From Chloroflexus sp. Y-396-1 (GTDB lineage Bacteria > Chloroflexota > Chloroflexia > Chloroflexales > Chloroflexaceae): 64,000 nucleotides of DNA. The first letter of the stretch is position 1. The number at the start of each line of letters is the position of its first letter. Positions 25,993 through 35,243 of this stretch are shown one piece after another. The notes below the pieces were generated by a model. The model was given only the letters and a program-made list of their open reading frames with translations. It made no database searches and was not told the DNA's origin. Where the stretch lies: contig NZ_KI911784.1 in assembly GCF_000516515.1 (NCBI RefSeq), positions 3,194,881 through 3,258,880 of the forward strand, written 5' to 3'. Made by a program: the position numbers and the translations under genes.

Positions 25993-28047
25993 ATGAAAAG
26001 AGTTGTCAGTATCAGTCTTGGCTCGGCCCAGCGTGATTATCACATCACAGTACAGGTACTGGGGCAGCACGTTGAGGTTCGCCGCATTGGTACCAATGGC
26101 GATGTAGCCCAAGCAATGGCACTGGTGCGCGAGTTTGATGGTAAAGTCGATGCGATTGGTCTTGGTGGGTTAACGCCGGTCTTTCGCATTGGTCGCGCCC
26201 GTTATCCACATCAAGAGGCGATCCACATTGCGGCGCAAGCGCAACGAACTCCGGTGGTAGACGGTGGTGTCGTGAAGAGCACCCTTGAGCGGTGGGCGAT
26301 TGCGCAGGCAGTAGAGCAGATTCCTGCTCTGCTGCGCTATAAACGAGTATTAATTACCAGTGGCGTTGAGCGGTATCAACTGGCCGCTGCGATCAGTCAG
26401 TATGAACCGGAACTGCGTTTTGCCGATCCAATCATTCACGCTGGCATACCCTTTCTACCACCGCCACGTTCAATCGCACAGCTCGAACTGTATGCTGCAA
26501 CAGCGCTTCCGATTCTCGCGCTCCTGCCTTACCGCTTTCTCCATCCTGTCGCACTCGGTCAGGAAGGTTTTGACGGGCGCGCCGTTGAACTCTTCCGCTG
26601 GGCTGATGTGATTGCCGGTGATTTTGCTTTCATCCGGCGTTTTGCACCAAACGATCTAACCCGCAAAACCATTATTACTGACGATCCATCACCTGCTGAG
26701 ATTGAGGATTTACGGCGACGCGGTGTGACAACATTAGTGACGATGACCCCACCGCTAAACGAACAACGTCCGTTTTTGGCGGCTGATGTGCTGGAGGCGA
26801 TCATCACGGCCATCACTGAAAGTCCTCGTCAACCCGGTGATGGCGAGGTGATCGATTTTATCACTGCTGCAGGCTGGGGGCCAACGGTGCAAGACCTCAA
26901 TCCTCGTCCTAAGCCCCGCTTTGCCTTTGTTATCCACCCGTTGCGTACTGAACTGATTGCTAAACATAAACTGTTTCGCTGGACGCGCTATCTCCCGCCG
27001 CGTCTAGTAGAGGTCGTTGCCGCCCATTTCCCGCCCCTTTATCTCTCACGAATCCGCGGAATTCGCTCGAAAGCGACTGGTGAAGAGGTTGAGGGTATCT
27101 TGCTCACGTTGGGAGCGACACCTCGCGAGATGATGCGTCGGCCACCGAGTTTTACCTATCGTCGTTTGATTAAGGCGGCCCGAATGGCTGAACGGATGGG
27201 GGCTCAGATTATGGGGCTGGGTGCATTTACCTCGGTGGTGGGGGATGCCGGTATTACAGTCGCACAGAAGGTGAATATCGGTATCACATCGGGCAATTCA
27301 TTGACAGTGGCTGCCACGCTCGAGGCGGCTAAACAGGCTGTGTTGCTGATGAAAGGTGGTCGGCCTGAACACGTGCGGGCGGTAGTGATCGGTGCAACCG
27401 GTTCTATCGGCGCAGTATGTGCCCGCTTGCTGGCCCAGGCAGTGCATGACGTGGTGCTGGTAGCTCCGCGTGCTGAACGGCTGATTGCCTTGAAGAAGCT
27501 GATTGAAGCGGAGACACCTGGCGCCCGTGTGGTGGCGGCAACGTATGCCGATGCCTATCTCGGCGATGCCGATCTAATTATCACGACGACCAGTGCACTG
27601 ACCGGGAAGGTTATCAACATTGATAAACTCAAACCCGGCGCCGTCGTTTGTGACGTTGCACGTCCGCCGGATGTAAAGGAGGAAGACGCTCGTCGGCGTC
27701 CTGATGTGCTGGTAATTGAGAGTGGTGAGATTATTCTCCCCGGTGAACCGGATTTTGGTTTCGACATCGATATGCCTCCCGGCACCGCTTATGCCTGTTT
27801 GTCAGAGACGGCGCTCTTGGCGATGGAAGGCAAGTTTGAAGACTACACGTTGGGGCGCAATATCGAGATCGAGCGGGTCAAAGAGGTCTACCGGTTGTGG
27901 AAGAAGCATGGCCTGGAGCTGGCGCGTCTGCGTTCGTTTGGTGTCTACGTTACCGATGAAATGATTGCCGAGAAGCGCCGGTTGGCCGAAGAACGCCGTC
28001 GCCAATTGGGCCTTCCTGCTGAGAGAGTGTTGGATCAGTCATCGTGA
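25993..28047 (+). CDS. two-domain dehydrogenase resembling long-chain acyl-ACP reductase (AAR)
   Basis: The 684-residue protein has two parts. The C-terminal half (from about residue 310) resembles cyanobacterial fatty acyl-ACP reductase: GLGAFTSVVGDAGI, NIGITSGNSLTVAATLEAA, a Rossmann motif VVIGATGSIGAVCARLL near 466, then DADLIITTTSAL and ESGEIILPGE. Shikimate/quinate dehydrogenase-like annotation would stem from the same Rossmann domain. The N-terminal half (about 1-300) is a separate, unrecognised alpha/beta domain with GLGGLTPVFRIGRARY, VDGGVVKSTLERW and a late FRWADVIAGDFAFIRRFAP. AAR reduces acyl-ACP to aldehyde; whether this protein does so is inference. GAGGAGG supports the ATG at 25993. 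It overlaps the next hydrolase gene by four bases. Confidence 0.7.
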   Translation: MKRVVSISLGSAQRDYHITVQVLGQHVEVRRIGTNGDVAQAMALVREFDGKVDAIGLGGLTPVFRIGRARYPHQEAIHIAAQAQRTPVVDGGVVKSTLERWAIAQAVEQIPALLRYKRVLITSGVERYQLAAAISQYEPELRFADPIIHAGIPFLPPPRSIAQLELYAATALPILALLPYRFLHPVALGQEGFDGRAVELFRWADVIAGDFAFIRRFAPNDLTRKTIITDDPSPAEIEDLRRRGVTTLVTMTPPLNEQRPFLAADVLEAIITAITESPRQPGDGEVIDFITAAGWGPTVQDLNPRPKPRFAFVIHPLRTELIAKHKLFRWTRYLPPRLVEVVAAHFPPLYLSRIRGIRSKATGEEVEGILLTLGATPREMMRRPPSFTYRRLIKAARMAERMGAQIMGLGAFTSVVGDAGITVAQKVNIGITSGNSLTVAATLEAAKQAVLLMKGGRPEHVRAVVIGATGSIGAVCARLLAQAVHDVVLVAPRAERLIALKKLIEAETPGARVVAATYADAYLGDADLIITTTSALTGKVINIDKLKPGAVVCDVARPPDVKEEDARRRPDVLVIESGEIILPGEPDFGFDIDMPPGTAYACLSETALLAMEGKFEDYTLGRNIEIERVKEVYRLWKKHGLELARLRSFGVYVTDEMIAEKRRLAEERRRQLGLPAERVLDQSS

Positions 28048-28841
28048 AGCGTCCACAGCTTGAGTGGTTGACTGTTCAGCCCTCATGCCCACAAGCAGCG
28101 CCACCGGTGGTGTTGGTGCATGGTGCATGGCACGGTGCCTGGTGTTGGGTCGAGCGTGCGCTACCTGATCTGGCAGCGCGGGGCTTGACGGCGCATGCCA
28201 TCAGCCTGCGCGGTCACGGCTCTAGTTCACCAGCCGGTCTGTTGACTACCATTTGTGATTACGTACAAGATGTACGAACGGTGGTGAACACACTGCCTCA
28301 GCCACCGATACTAGTCGGACATAGTGCCGGTGGTTATGTTGTACAACTGCTCTTGAGTGGTTGCTGTGGGTCGGTACCCAGCGTGGCCGGTGCCGTGCTC
28401 CTGTGCAGCTCACCGGTTTCCAGCCCAGCTTACTTTTTACGTCGTTGGCGTGAACGGAAGCCAATGGTTGATATCCGTGCCCTGTTGCGACGAGAAACCA
28501 GCGCAGTACGAGCAGCTCTCTTTCGCCCAGATATTGCTTTAGACGATCTTGAGCGTTACCGCCGACAATTGGTCAGTGAACCGCCGCTCGTCACCCTGAC
28601 CAGCATGCTGATCCGCCCGCGTCCGCATGTTGTGCAGGTACCGGTGTTGGTCATTGCAGCCGGAAATGATGCTATCTTCGATCTCCCTGCTCAGCAAGCG
28701 CTTGCCGCAGCATACCGTGCCGAATTGCTTGTTATCCCTGAAGCCGCGCACGATCTTATGCTCGACCCGGCCTGGCCAATGGCAGGTGCTGCAATTGCCC
28801 GCTTTGCAGTTACGGTTGGGCAGGCCATTCCAGGTGGTTAG
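28044..28841 (+). CDS. alpha/beta hydrolase
   Basis: A 265-residue alpha/beta hydrolase starting with GTG that overlaps the AAR-like gene stop by four bases, so the two are coupled. Oxyanion motif VVLVHGAWHGAWCW near residue 22, SLRGHGSS after strand 4, nucleophile elbow VGHSAGGYV near 93, acid in AAGNDAIFD and His in PEAAHDLMLDPAW. The oxyanion motif resembles plant methylesterase/hydroxynitrile lyase-like enzymes (VHGAxHGAWCW). An esterase or thioesterase working on the product or substrate of the coupled reductase-like protein is an attractive guess, not shown by the sequence. Confidence 0.85.
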   Translation: MKRPQLEWLTVQPSCPQAAPPVVLVHGAWHGAWCWVERALPDLAARGLTAHAISLRGHGSSSPAGLLTTICDYVQDVRTVVNTLPQPPILVGHSAGGYVVQLLLSGCCGSVPSVAGAVLLCSSPVSSPAYFLRRWRERKPMVDIRALLRRETSAVRAALFRPDIALDDLERYRRQLVSEPPLVTLTSMLIRPRPHVVQVPVLVIAAGNDAIFDLPAQQALAAAYRAELLVIPEAAHDLMLDPAWPMAGAAIARFAVTVGQAIPGG

Positions 28842-29034
28842 AGTGGCTAAGCGATGTTCTTCTTTCCTGTAAGCTGGCCCACATCTTGTTGTGTCACCTG
28901 TGCATATTTTCACGAGTACGCTAGTAGCGGCGGGTGCCCAACCCGCCGCCGTCACTCGCTCACAACACCACTACCGGGCAGGGAAAAACGGTGAACACCG
29001 CTAGATGCTGGCGGAACACAGGGTATGCTCTTTG

Positions 29035-29526
29035 TCAGTTTTCCCGCTCTCCCTGGTTAAGTAAGTTGGTCAGCAGGTGTTCAGGGATCTGTACGGCCAC
29101 GACTTCACCCTGCACCGTTGTCTCACCATTTGCTTCAATCCACGCTTCAACGATCACTTTGCGACCAGACATCTCTTTGACCCGTCCGTGAATGACCAGT
29201 TCGGGTCCGAGTGGTGTCGGGCGTAAGAAGTTTACTCGCAACGATGCCGTGAGATAGCGCAGGTATGGCGCCGTACCCGGTTCACGCCCGGCGGCAGCAT
29301 AAGCTGCTGCTGCTGCCGTTCCGGTACCGTGACAGTCAATCAGTGAAGCCAATAGTCCACCGTAAACATAGCCGGGTACTGCTGTATGGTACGAGTGAGG
29401 TGTAAAGCGTGCAATGGCTTCACAACCGTTCCAGACACTTTTGATCTGTAAACCATCGAGATTAAGACGACCACAGCCATAACAATGACTCAGTTCGTCG
29501 GGATAGCTGTCTTGAATAGCGTTCAT
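29035..29526 (-). CDS. PaaI-like hot-dog thioesterase
   Basis: A 163-residue hot-dog fold protein of the PaaI/YiiD thioesterase superfamily, which hydrolyses acyl-CoA thioesters. An N-terminal CYGCGRLNLDGLQ segment (two Cys) is typical of a subgroup that begins with a CFGCG-like motif. The core follows: ARFTPHSYHTAVPGYVYGGLLASLIDCHG, with the substrate-binding helix GGLLASLID, then LRVNFLRPTPLGPELVIHG and KVIVEAWIEANGE. The ATG at 29526 has AGGAG upstream; frames reaching 29625 overlap the methyltransferase. It follows the methyltransferase gene by 28 bases, in an operon with smpB. Substrate unknown. Confidence 0.85.
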   Translation of the reverse strand: MNAIQDSYPDELSHCYGCGRLNLDGLQIKSVWNGCEAIARFTPHSYHTAVPGYVYGGLLASLIDCHGTGTAAAAAYAAAGREPGTAPYLRYLTASLRVNFLRPTPLGPELVIHGRVKEMSGRKVIVEAWIEANGETTVQGEVVAVQIPEHLLTNLLNQGEREN

Positions 29527-29554
29527 GGCTGCTCCTAGTTCAGGTAACGACATC

Positions 29555-30154
29555 TCACGGTCGTCGGAGATAGATCCACGCCGAGGGGCCTCGTTGCCCC
29601 ATAACAACAGTCTCACCGGGTACAAATTGTTCGATAATGAAACGCGATTGAAGTGCTGCTAGGAGTAATGTCTGTTCGATGTGAGTTTTCAATATCGCCG
29701 CATCAGGTGTGGTTGGGGTACGCAAATGGGCGAAGAACGCAAACAGGCCACCTGGCCTGAGCAACCGCCGCACTTCATCAAGGTAAGCGTTGAGTTCTGG
29801 TTCGCTGAAACCATGACCACAGCCGACGTCGATTGCCAGATCGTAGGGTTCGGTTAGAAAATCCAGACGAGTGGCATCGGCGACAAAGAGACGTACCTTA
29901 TCGGCGACACCAGCGACTGCCACCCGCTCGCGAGCGATGGCAATCGCTTCAGGAACAAAATCAATCCCGTCAACCTGCCAGCCGGCACGGGCCAACCAGA
30001 TGCATGCTCGTCCGGTTCCACAACCGAGATCGATAGCCCGCCCAGGGGGTAACTCGTTGCTTAAGGTAATAATTTCAGGTGGTGGTTCTGAATGATCCCA
30101 GGGAATCTCTCCTGACAGGTAACGTTCACGCATGCGATGGAAACGATCAGACAT
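29555..30154 (-). CDS. class I SAM-dependent methyltransferase
   Basis: A 199-residue methyltransferase. Motif I, RAIDLGCGTGRACIWLA, lies near residue 42, motif II VDGIDFVPEAIAIAR follows, then LFVADATRLDF and YDLAIDVGCGHGF, and the post-motif RRLLRPGGLFAFFAHL. The N-terminal region with IPWDHSEPPPEI resembles TehB/thiopurine-type methyltransferases acting on small molecules. It lies 18 bases after smpB and 28 before the thioesterase gene. Substrate not predictable. Confidence 0.82.
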   Translation of the reverse strand: MSDRFHRMRERYLSGEIPWDHSEPPPEIITLSNELPPGRAIDLGCGTGRACIWLARAGWQVDGIDFVPEAIAIARERVAVAGVADKVRLFVADATRLDFLTEPYDLAIDVGCGHGFSEPELNAYLDEVRRLLRPGGLFAFFAHLRTPTTPDAAILKTHIEQTLLLAALQSRFIIEQFVPGETVVMGQRGPSAWIYLRRP

Positions 30155-30172
30155 ACCTGTACCCTCTGAGCA

Positions 30173-30646
30173 CTATTGGCGAGATCGCTTCAAGGCTCGC
30201 TCAATGTCTCTTGCCGCATCACGACGGGCAATATCCTCACGTTTATCGTAAATCTTCTTACCACGCGCCACTCCAAGCTCAACTTTGGCCCGTCGTCCCT
30301 TGAAGTAAATCTTCAGCGGCACGAGGGTCATTCCCTTCATCCGTACCAGCCCATTGAGACGGTTGATCTCGCGTCGATGGAGTAAGAGCTTGCGTGGTCG
30401 GAGTGGATCGTGATTAAAGTATTTGCCCGACTGTTCATAAGGGGCAATGTGGGCATCGTACAAAAACACCTCGTCGTCAATCACACGGGCAAAACTGCCA
30501 CGCAGATTGACCCGTCCGGCACGTACCGATTTGATTTCGCTGCCGGAAAGAACAATGCCGGCTTCAATCGTCTCTTCTATATCGTAATCGTGGCGTGCCT
30601 TGCGATTTTCGGCAACCACTCCTGGATGATGTGTTTTTGCTGCCAC
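30173..30646 (-). CDS. smpB: SsrA-binding protein SmpB
   Basis: SmpB binds tmRNA and delivers it to stalled ribosomes for trans-translation. The 157-residue protein shows the conserved start [21 protein letters not shown] and [22 protein letters not shown], the [12 protein letters not shown] helix, [18 protein letters not shown] and the basic C-terminal tail [18 protein letters not shown] that enters the decoding centre. First of a three-gene operon with the methyltransferase and thioesterase. No tmRNA gene was found in the window. Confidence 0.97.
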   Translation of the reverse strand: MAAKTHHPGVVAENRKARHDYDIEETIEAGIVLSGSEIKSVRAGRVNLRGSFARVIDDEVFLYDAHIAPYEQSGKYFNHDPLRPRKLLLHRREINRLNGLVRMKGMTLVPLKIYFKGRRAKVELGVARGKKIYDKREDIARRDAARDIERALKRSRQ

Positions 30647-30791
30647 GTTTCACTCTCTCAAAATAACGTTTGACTTGTCAATGTTGCCGGTTACCCGTTT
30701 CCAGGAGAACCATCACTCACCGCCATGAGCTTTCTATCCCACCCTGATTCGCTCATCTCAGGGGAAGACGTTTGCCGAAGATATGTTCGGA

Positions 30792-32309
30792 TTAGGGATA
30801 GGTGAAAGGATTATCCTTGCCTATCCTGGCTAGATTATTTGGATAGGCTCGTGACAGATCAGCGGGAAGGTGTGAACGAATGCATATTTCAATAGCACTT
30901 CCCAAACCAATCGTAGCCCAAAAGAGGGTTGCCATATGGCTAAACTCGATATTAAAAAAGTAGTGGTCGGCCACTCCCACCGCCAATGCTGCCACCAACG
31001 CGCCCTGACAACCAAGGAGCCAGCTCGCGAGTTCGTCGTCGAGTTCGGGCAGCAATTGCAGACTGCTCATAAACCAGAAGCCGATCAGACAGATAAAGAC
31101 CGCCAGCCCAACTAGCCCCATACGCTGTGCAATTGCTAGATAAATACTACTCACGCCGGCTGAGAGATCGAGATCGGGCGCCTGACCAAAACCGATCCCG
31201 AATACCGGGTAACGCTGGATAATTGCAATTGCATTGGCGTATTCGCCGAGCCGCATCTGTTGGGCCTGGTCTCGAAATTGGATACCAGAGAGAACCCGTT
31301 GTATGAACTCATCGGCGTAACCCAGACCGACGAGGAGCACAGCGCCGAGTATACTCACCATTATCATATATCGCCAGAGACGACGGTAACGTACAGTGGC
31401 GAGAAAGGCTGCTGCAATAATCAGGCCAAACAGTGCTGCTCGAGAGAAGGTTAGCAAGAGGGCCAGTACCTGTAATCCGCCGAGTGTGGCCAGTACCCGG
31501 CGGGGCAGAATTGGTTGTGGTGCGGCCAGTTGAGTCAGCGTGAGCACTGCGACCAGCGCCAACATACCGCCAAAGCTGTTTGGGTCAACACCTAACCCAA
31601 TTGCTCGCTCCAGTCCATTGGGATCATCTTCGATATACCGTAGCACGCGACCACTGGTTGGATAGCCAATCCGACCAAGTGCAACTAACAATTGGAGCGC
31701 TATTGCATCTGGTAATGCCCATAAGACTAGTCCGATCAATGCCGATATACCGCCCACAATGATCAATGCTCGTATCATGAAACGGATAGTGGCGCGATCC
31801 CTCACGCAATTGATCACACTAAAGTAACAACCTACCCCCAATACAAACTTCGCGTAGTTATGAAGCGTTTGCAGGTCAGGCAAACCACGCGCTCCCAGGA
31901 TCAGCGAGAAGAAGGTCAATCCTAGAAAACCAATAAGCGGAAGGCCCAGCGAACCAAATCGCACATCGTAGGTATCAGGACGGGCCAGGGAACGGAAGAG
32001 CCAGACGGCATTAAGTGCCACGAGGACCAGGGTGAGAAAGTTCGGCGTAATAATAGCTTTGAAGGGCAACGTACCGAATGGGATAATGGTAGCAATCGCA
32101 AGCGTAGCGATCAGGCCGGTCTGAACACTCACGAGCAAGGCCGTAACGACGAAGAGGGCCAGCACACCGGCTACGGTGTAGAGCGGCCCGAAAGCGGTAA
32201 TACCCCCGATCAGGCCGCCGGTTATCAGAGCCAGACTAGCCATCAGCATTGGCGACTGCACCAGCCGGTCACGCCAGGTACGTTGGTTGGGCGGAGAGTT
32301 AGCGAACAT
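30792..32309 (-). CDS. O-antigen ligase/polymerase-like membrane protein
   Basis: A 505-residue, very hydrophobic protein with about eleven to twelve membrane segments and a larger outside loop in its second half. It contains YPVFGIGFGQAPDL, matching the GxGxG motif that begins the periplasmic loop of Wzy_C (O-antigen ligase/polymerase) proteins, and an Arg-rich QQMRLGEYANAIAII segment before it. Such proteins polymerise or transfer glycans on the outer face of the membrane. In a Chloroflexota host without typical LPS the product is more likely an exopolysaccharide or a glycosylated surface polymer (inference). Its start overlaps the glpX end by 11 bases. Confidence 0.8.
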   Translation of the reverse strand: MFANSPPNQRTWRDRLVQSPMLMASLALITGGLIGGITAFGPLYTVAGVLALFVVTALLVSVQTGLIATLAIATIIPFGTLPFKAIITPNFLTLVLVALNAVWLFRSLARPDTYDVRFGSLGLPLIGFLGLTFFSLILGARGLPDLQTLHNYAKFVLGVGCYFSVINCVRDRATIRFMIRALIIVGGISALIGLVLWALPDAIALQLLVALGRIGYPTSGRVLRYIEDDPNGLERAIGLGVDPNSFGGMLALVAVLTLTQLAAPQPILPRRVLATLGGLQVLALLLTFSRAALFGLIIAAAFLATVRYRRLWRYMIMVSILGAVLLVGLGYADEFIQRVLSGIQFRDQAQQMRLGEYANAIAIIQRYPVFGIGFGQAPDLDLSAGVSSIYLAIAQRMGLVGLAVFICLIGFWFMSSLQLLPELDDELASWLLGCQGALVAALAVGVADHYFFNIEFSHMATLFWATIGLGSAIEICIRSHLPADLSRAYPNNLARIGKDNPFTYP

Positions 32310-33276
32310 ACGGCATATCAGAGATGCGCATCAATTTATCCCAGCGGTGTGTTGCATCGATATACCGCACCGTTCCCGAACGCGAGCGCATCACTACGCT
32401 GTGCGTGCGTGCACCGCCGCCAAAATATTCTACGCCGCGCAAGAATTCACCCGACGTAATACCGGTTGCCGCAACGACAACATTTTCACCGCGCACCAGA
32501 TCGCGCGTCGTTAAGACCTGCCTCGGATCAATACCCAACTCAGCGATCCGTGCCCGCTCTTCATCGTTGCGCGGCCAGACTTTGCACTGAATCTCGCCGC
32601 CCAGACACTTAAGCGCAGCGGCAGTCAAAACCGCTTCCGGGGCGCCGCCAATCCCCATCAAGAGGTCGGCAGGTGGATTTTCAATGCTGGTCATAATACC
32701 GGCGCTCACATCACCGTGGGGTATCAGCTTGATGCGGGCGCCAACCTCACGAATCTGACGGATCAGATCACGGTGGCGGGGACGATCAAGCACAACCACC
32801 GTCACATCTTCAACTTGCTTGTTGAGGGTGCGGGCCACAGCACGAATGTTATATGCTACCGGAGCGTTAATATCGATCACGCCTTTAGCCCGTTCGCCAA
32901 CGGCCAGCTTATCCATGTATGGGATGCCGCGCCAGTTGTAGAATGAATGGCGTTCAGCAACTGCGACAATGGCAATTGCGCCGGGCATTCCTTCTGCTAG
33001 CAGTGTGGTTCCTTCTACAGGATCGACCGCTACATCGATCTCGTCACCTTCACCAGTGCCTACCCGTTCACCGATATAGAGCATCGGTGCCTCATCTTTT
33101 TCGCCTTCACCAATAACGACAATCCCATTCATTGGTACGCTGTTTAGCGCCATCCGCATTGCATCAACTGCGGCCTGGTCGGCGCCGTTCTTATCGCCAC
33201 GACCCATCCAGCGCCCCGAACGTAGTGCCGCAGCTTCCGTTGCGCGTACCAGATCCATGCCAAGGTTGCGCTCCAT
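32299..33276 (-). CDS. glpX: fructose-1,6-bisphosphatase class II
   Basis: GlpX hydrolyses fructose-1,6-bisphosphate (sometimes also sedoheptulose-1,7-bisphosphate) in gluconeogenesis. The 325-residue protein begins MERNLGMDLVRATEAAALRSG, followed by GRGDKNGADQAAVDAMR, VVIGEGEKDEAPMLYIGE (metal site), VDPVEGTTLLAEGMPGAIAI, and LLMGIGGAPEAVLTAAALKC. All are hallmark segments. The ATG at 33276 follows GGAGG; the longer frame to 33312 lacks such a site. Together with ppdK and pyrophosphatase in this window it fits a gluconeogenic, autotrophy-related gene set. It overlaps the O-antigen ligase-like gene, so the two are co-transcribed. Confidence 0.96.
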   Translation of the reverse strand: MERNLGMDLVRATEAAALRSGRWMGRGDKNGADQAAVDAMRMALNSVPMNGIVVIGEGEKDEAPMLYIGERVGTGEGDEIDVAVDPVEGTTLLAEGMPGAIAIVAVAERHSFYNWRGIPYMDKLAVGERAKGVIDINAPVAYNIRAVARTLNKQVEDVTVVVLDRPRHRDLIRQIREVGARIKLIPHGDVSAGIMTSIENPPADLLMGIGGAPEAVLTAAALKCLGGEIQCKVWPRNDEERARIAELGIDPRQVLTTRDLVRGENVVVAATGITSGEFLRGVEYFGGGARTHSVVMRSRSGTVRYIDATHRWDKLMRISDMPYVR

Positions 33277-33512
33277 CGCGAACCTCCGTTCTCTTGTCGG
33301 CGATCCCTGCACACTGGCGCGCCGACTTCACGCCTGACGTTATTCTGAATTGTAGCACAGAAGAAACGGTCTTGAGATCAGCGATACCAGGCGGGGCAGC
33401 GCTACGCGGTATTTTCAGGTTTTTATGTTCGCCAACGGACGCTCTTCGCCCTGGTCATTGGCAAACACTTTTGTTTCGGGCGCTTTTTGTGATGAACTTC
33501 TGTGCGGTTACG

Positions 33513-33521
33513 TGTTATAAT
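33513..33521 (+). promoter_or_regulatory. extended -10 promoter of the pyrophosphatase gene
   Basis: TGT precedes TATAAT (33516-33521) on the plus strand, 50 bases before the ATG at 33571. No -35 match is evident. Confidence 0.55.
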
Positions 33522-33570
33522 CTTGCCGTAAAGGAATAGGTTCAGATATGTTTGGTAAGTGAGGCTACCG

Positions 33571-34122
33571 ATGCAGAACTTGTGGCACGATCTGGAACCT
33601 GGACCAGACGTTCCGAATGTGATTCATGTCGTGGTCGAAATCCCTAAAGGGTCTCGCAACAAATATGAATTTGATAAGCGAATTGGCGCATTTCGACTCG
33701 ACCGGGTGCTCTATTCTGCAGTACAGTATCCCGGTGACTACGGCTTTATGCCGCAAACGTACTACGATGATGGTGATCCACTCGATGTTTTGGTCATGAC
33801 CAACCTGCCAACCTTTCCCGGTTGCATTGTCGAAGCACGACCGTTAGGGCTATTCCGCATGCTCGACAAGGGTGAACCTGATGACAAAGTGCTGGCAGTG
33901 TTGCAATACGATCCCTTTTTTGCCGATTATCACAACTACACTGCCCTACCAGCGCACTATCTGCGTGAAGTTGAGCACTTTTTCACCGTTTACAAAGACC
34001 TCGAAGGATCGCGGGTTGAACCGGTTGGCTGGGAGTCGGCAGATGTCGCTCGCGAGCGGATTCAGTACTCAATTGATCGCTACTGGGACATGCGCGCCGG
34101 TCGCGTGCTCAAACGTGCCTGA
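33571..34122 (+). CDS. ppa: inorganic pyrophosphatase, soluble family I
   Basis: Hydrolyses pyrophosphate, pulling biosynthetic reactions and the PPDK reaction (which yields PPi in the PEP-forming direction). The 183-residue protein has the family I pattern: VVVEIPKGSRNKYEFDK, YPGDYGFMPQTY, and the signature DGDPLDVLVM with the metal-binding Asp triad, then MLDKGEPDDKVLAV and a C-terminal YKDLEGSRVEPVGW. I use the ATG at 33571; the GTG at 33559 lies in the ribosome binding site region (GTGAGG). The Nudix gene follows ten bases after its stop. Confidence 0.96.
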   Translation: MQNLWHDLEPGPDVPNVIHVVVEIPKGSRNKYEFDKRIGAFRLDRVLYSAVQYPGDYGFMPQTYYDDGDPLDVLVMTNLPTFPGCIVEARPLGLFRMLDKGEPDDKVLAVLQYDPFFADYHNYTALPAHYLREVEHFFTVYKDLEGSRVEPVGWESADVARERIQYSIDRYWDMRAGRVLKRA

Positions 34123-34132
34123 GCAAACATCC

Positions 34133-34585
34133 ATGACGTCACGCCGTTCACTTTCGCATCGCACAGCGTATTCGGCTGGCGGTGTTATGTACCGAATCGT
34201 TGCCACGCAGATCGAAGTGGTGCTCATTGCAACCGACCGTGGTGAGCGTTGGGGGCTGCCCAAGGGGCATGTCAACCGTGGTGAAACGGCGGAAGCAGCG
34301 GCAGTGCGCGAAATTGCCGAAGAGACGGGGTTAGAAGGTGTGGTTGAGCGCCATCTAGCCACGATTGAATACTGGTTTCGCTCTGGCGCTAGTCGGATTC
34401 ATAAGTATGTTGATCTGTTTCTGATTCGGTACGAACGGGGTGAGGTGCGACCTCAGGCTGGTGAAGTCGATGACGCACGCTGGTTTCCGCTTGATGAAGC
34501 GCTCCAGCGGGTTTCATTCGAGCGAGAGCGTGAGGTGTTGCTGTTAGCCAGGCAGTTGCTCTGTGGGGCTGCTGGTTATCCGTAA
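34133..34585 (+). CDS. Nudix hydrolase
   Basis: A 150-residue Nudix protein. The Nudix box is complete: GHVNRGE, then seven residues, then REIAEETGLEG, near residues 42-64. Upstream SAGGVMYRI and VVLIATDRGERWGLPKG fit bis-phosphate-type Nudix enzymes (Ap4A hydrolase/MutT-like subgroup). Downstream YWFRSGASRIHKYVDLFLI and ARWFPLDEAL are typical. Substrate could be a dinucleoside polyphosphate or a damaged nucleotide. The ATG at 34133 lies ten bases after the ppa stop with no clear ribosome binding site, suggesting coupling to ppa. Confidence 0.88.
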   Translation: MTSRRSLSHRTAYSAGGVMYRIVATQIEVVLIATDRGERWGLPKGHVNRGETAEAAAVREIAEETGLEGVVERHLATIEYWFRSGASRIHKYVDLFLIRYERGEVRPQAGEVDDARWFPLDEALQRVSFEREREVLLLARQLLCGAAGYP

Positions 34586-34732
34586 CAGACACCCCTTTAA
34601 ACACTGCGGGCGCTGTATGTTCGTAGCTGTGCTCGCAGTACTATTGATGAGCTAACGATAGCGCTACCGGAAGACTGTTCCGGGTTCGCAGGGTGTTGGC
34701 AAGAACATCATCGTTACTGCGGGCGGGCAAAT

Positions 34733-35197
34733 ATGCAATATATCATTGAAGTTCAAGTTGATGAGGGCATTTCTGCTGATACAGCACTTATCGAACGCGC
34801 CGCAACTACTGTTCTGGCGGCTGAGCAGGTTCCTCACGGTTGCGAGATCGGTATTCGGGTAACGACCGATGCGGAACTACATCGGCTTAACCGCGATTTT
34901 CGAGGGGTTGATGCACCGACCGATGTGCTTTCGTTCGCCGATGATGGTGGCGCCAGTCCTTTTGTGACTGCACCTGATCAACCACGCTATCTCGGAGACA
35001 TTGCGATTTCTTACGAGCGTGTCCTGGCACAGGCTGTTGAGTATGGTCATAGCCCGGCCCGTGAACTGGCCTATCTGACCGTTCACGGCGTACTTCATCT
35101 GCTCGGTTACGATCACGAACGCAGTCCTGCCGAAGCGTCACGTATGCGCGAGCGTGAAGAGGCCGTTATGGCAATTCTCGGCTTACCTCGTACATAG
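34733..35197 (+). CDS. ybeY: endoribonuclease YbeY
   Basis: YbeY is a zinc endoribonuclease for 16S rRNA 3'-end maturation and ribosome quality control. The 154-residue protein has the family segments LNRDFRGVDAPTDVLSF, YLGDIAISYERV and the three-His zinc motif HGVLHLLGYDHE near residue 120. It follows the Nudix gene after 147 bases. In many bacteria ybeY sits with phoH and diacylglycerol kinase genes; those are absent here. Confidence 0.95.
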   Translation: MQYIIEVQVDEGISADTALIERAATTVLAAEQVPHGCEIGIRVTTDAELHRLNRDFRGVDAPTDVLSFADDGGASPFVTAPDQPRYLGDIAISYERVLAQAVEYGHSPARELAYLTVHGVLHLLGYDHERSPAEASRMREREEAVMAILGLPRT

Positions 35198-35243
35198 TTG
35201 GCTTACCTGCTATCGCTACCAAGGTGGCCGATGTGTAGCGTGG

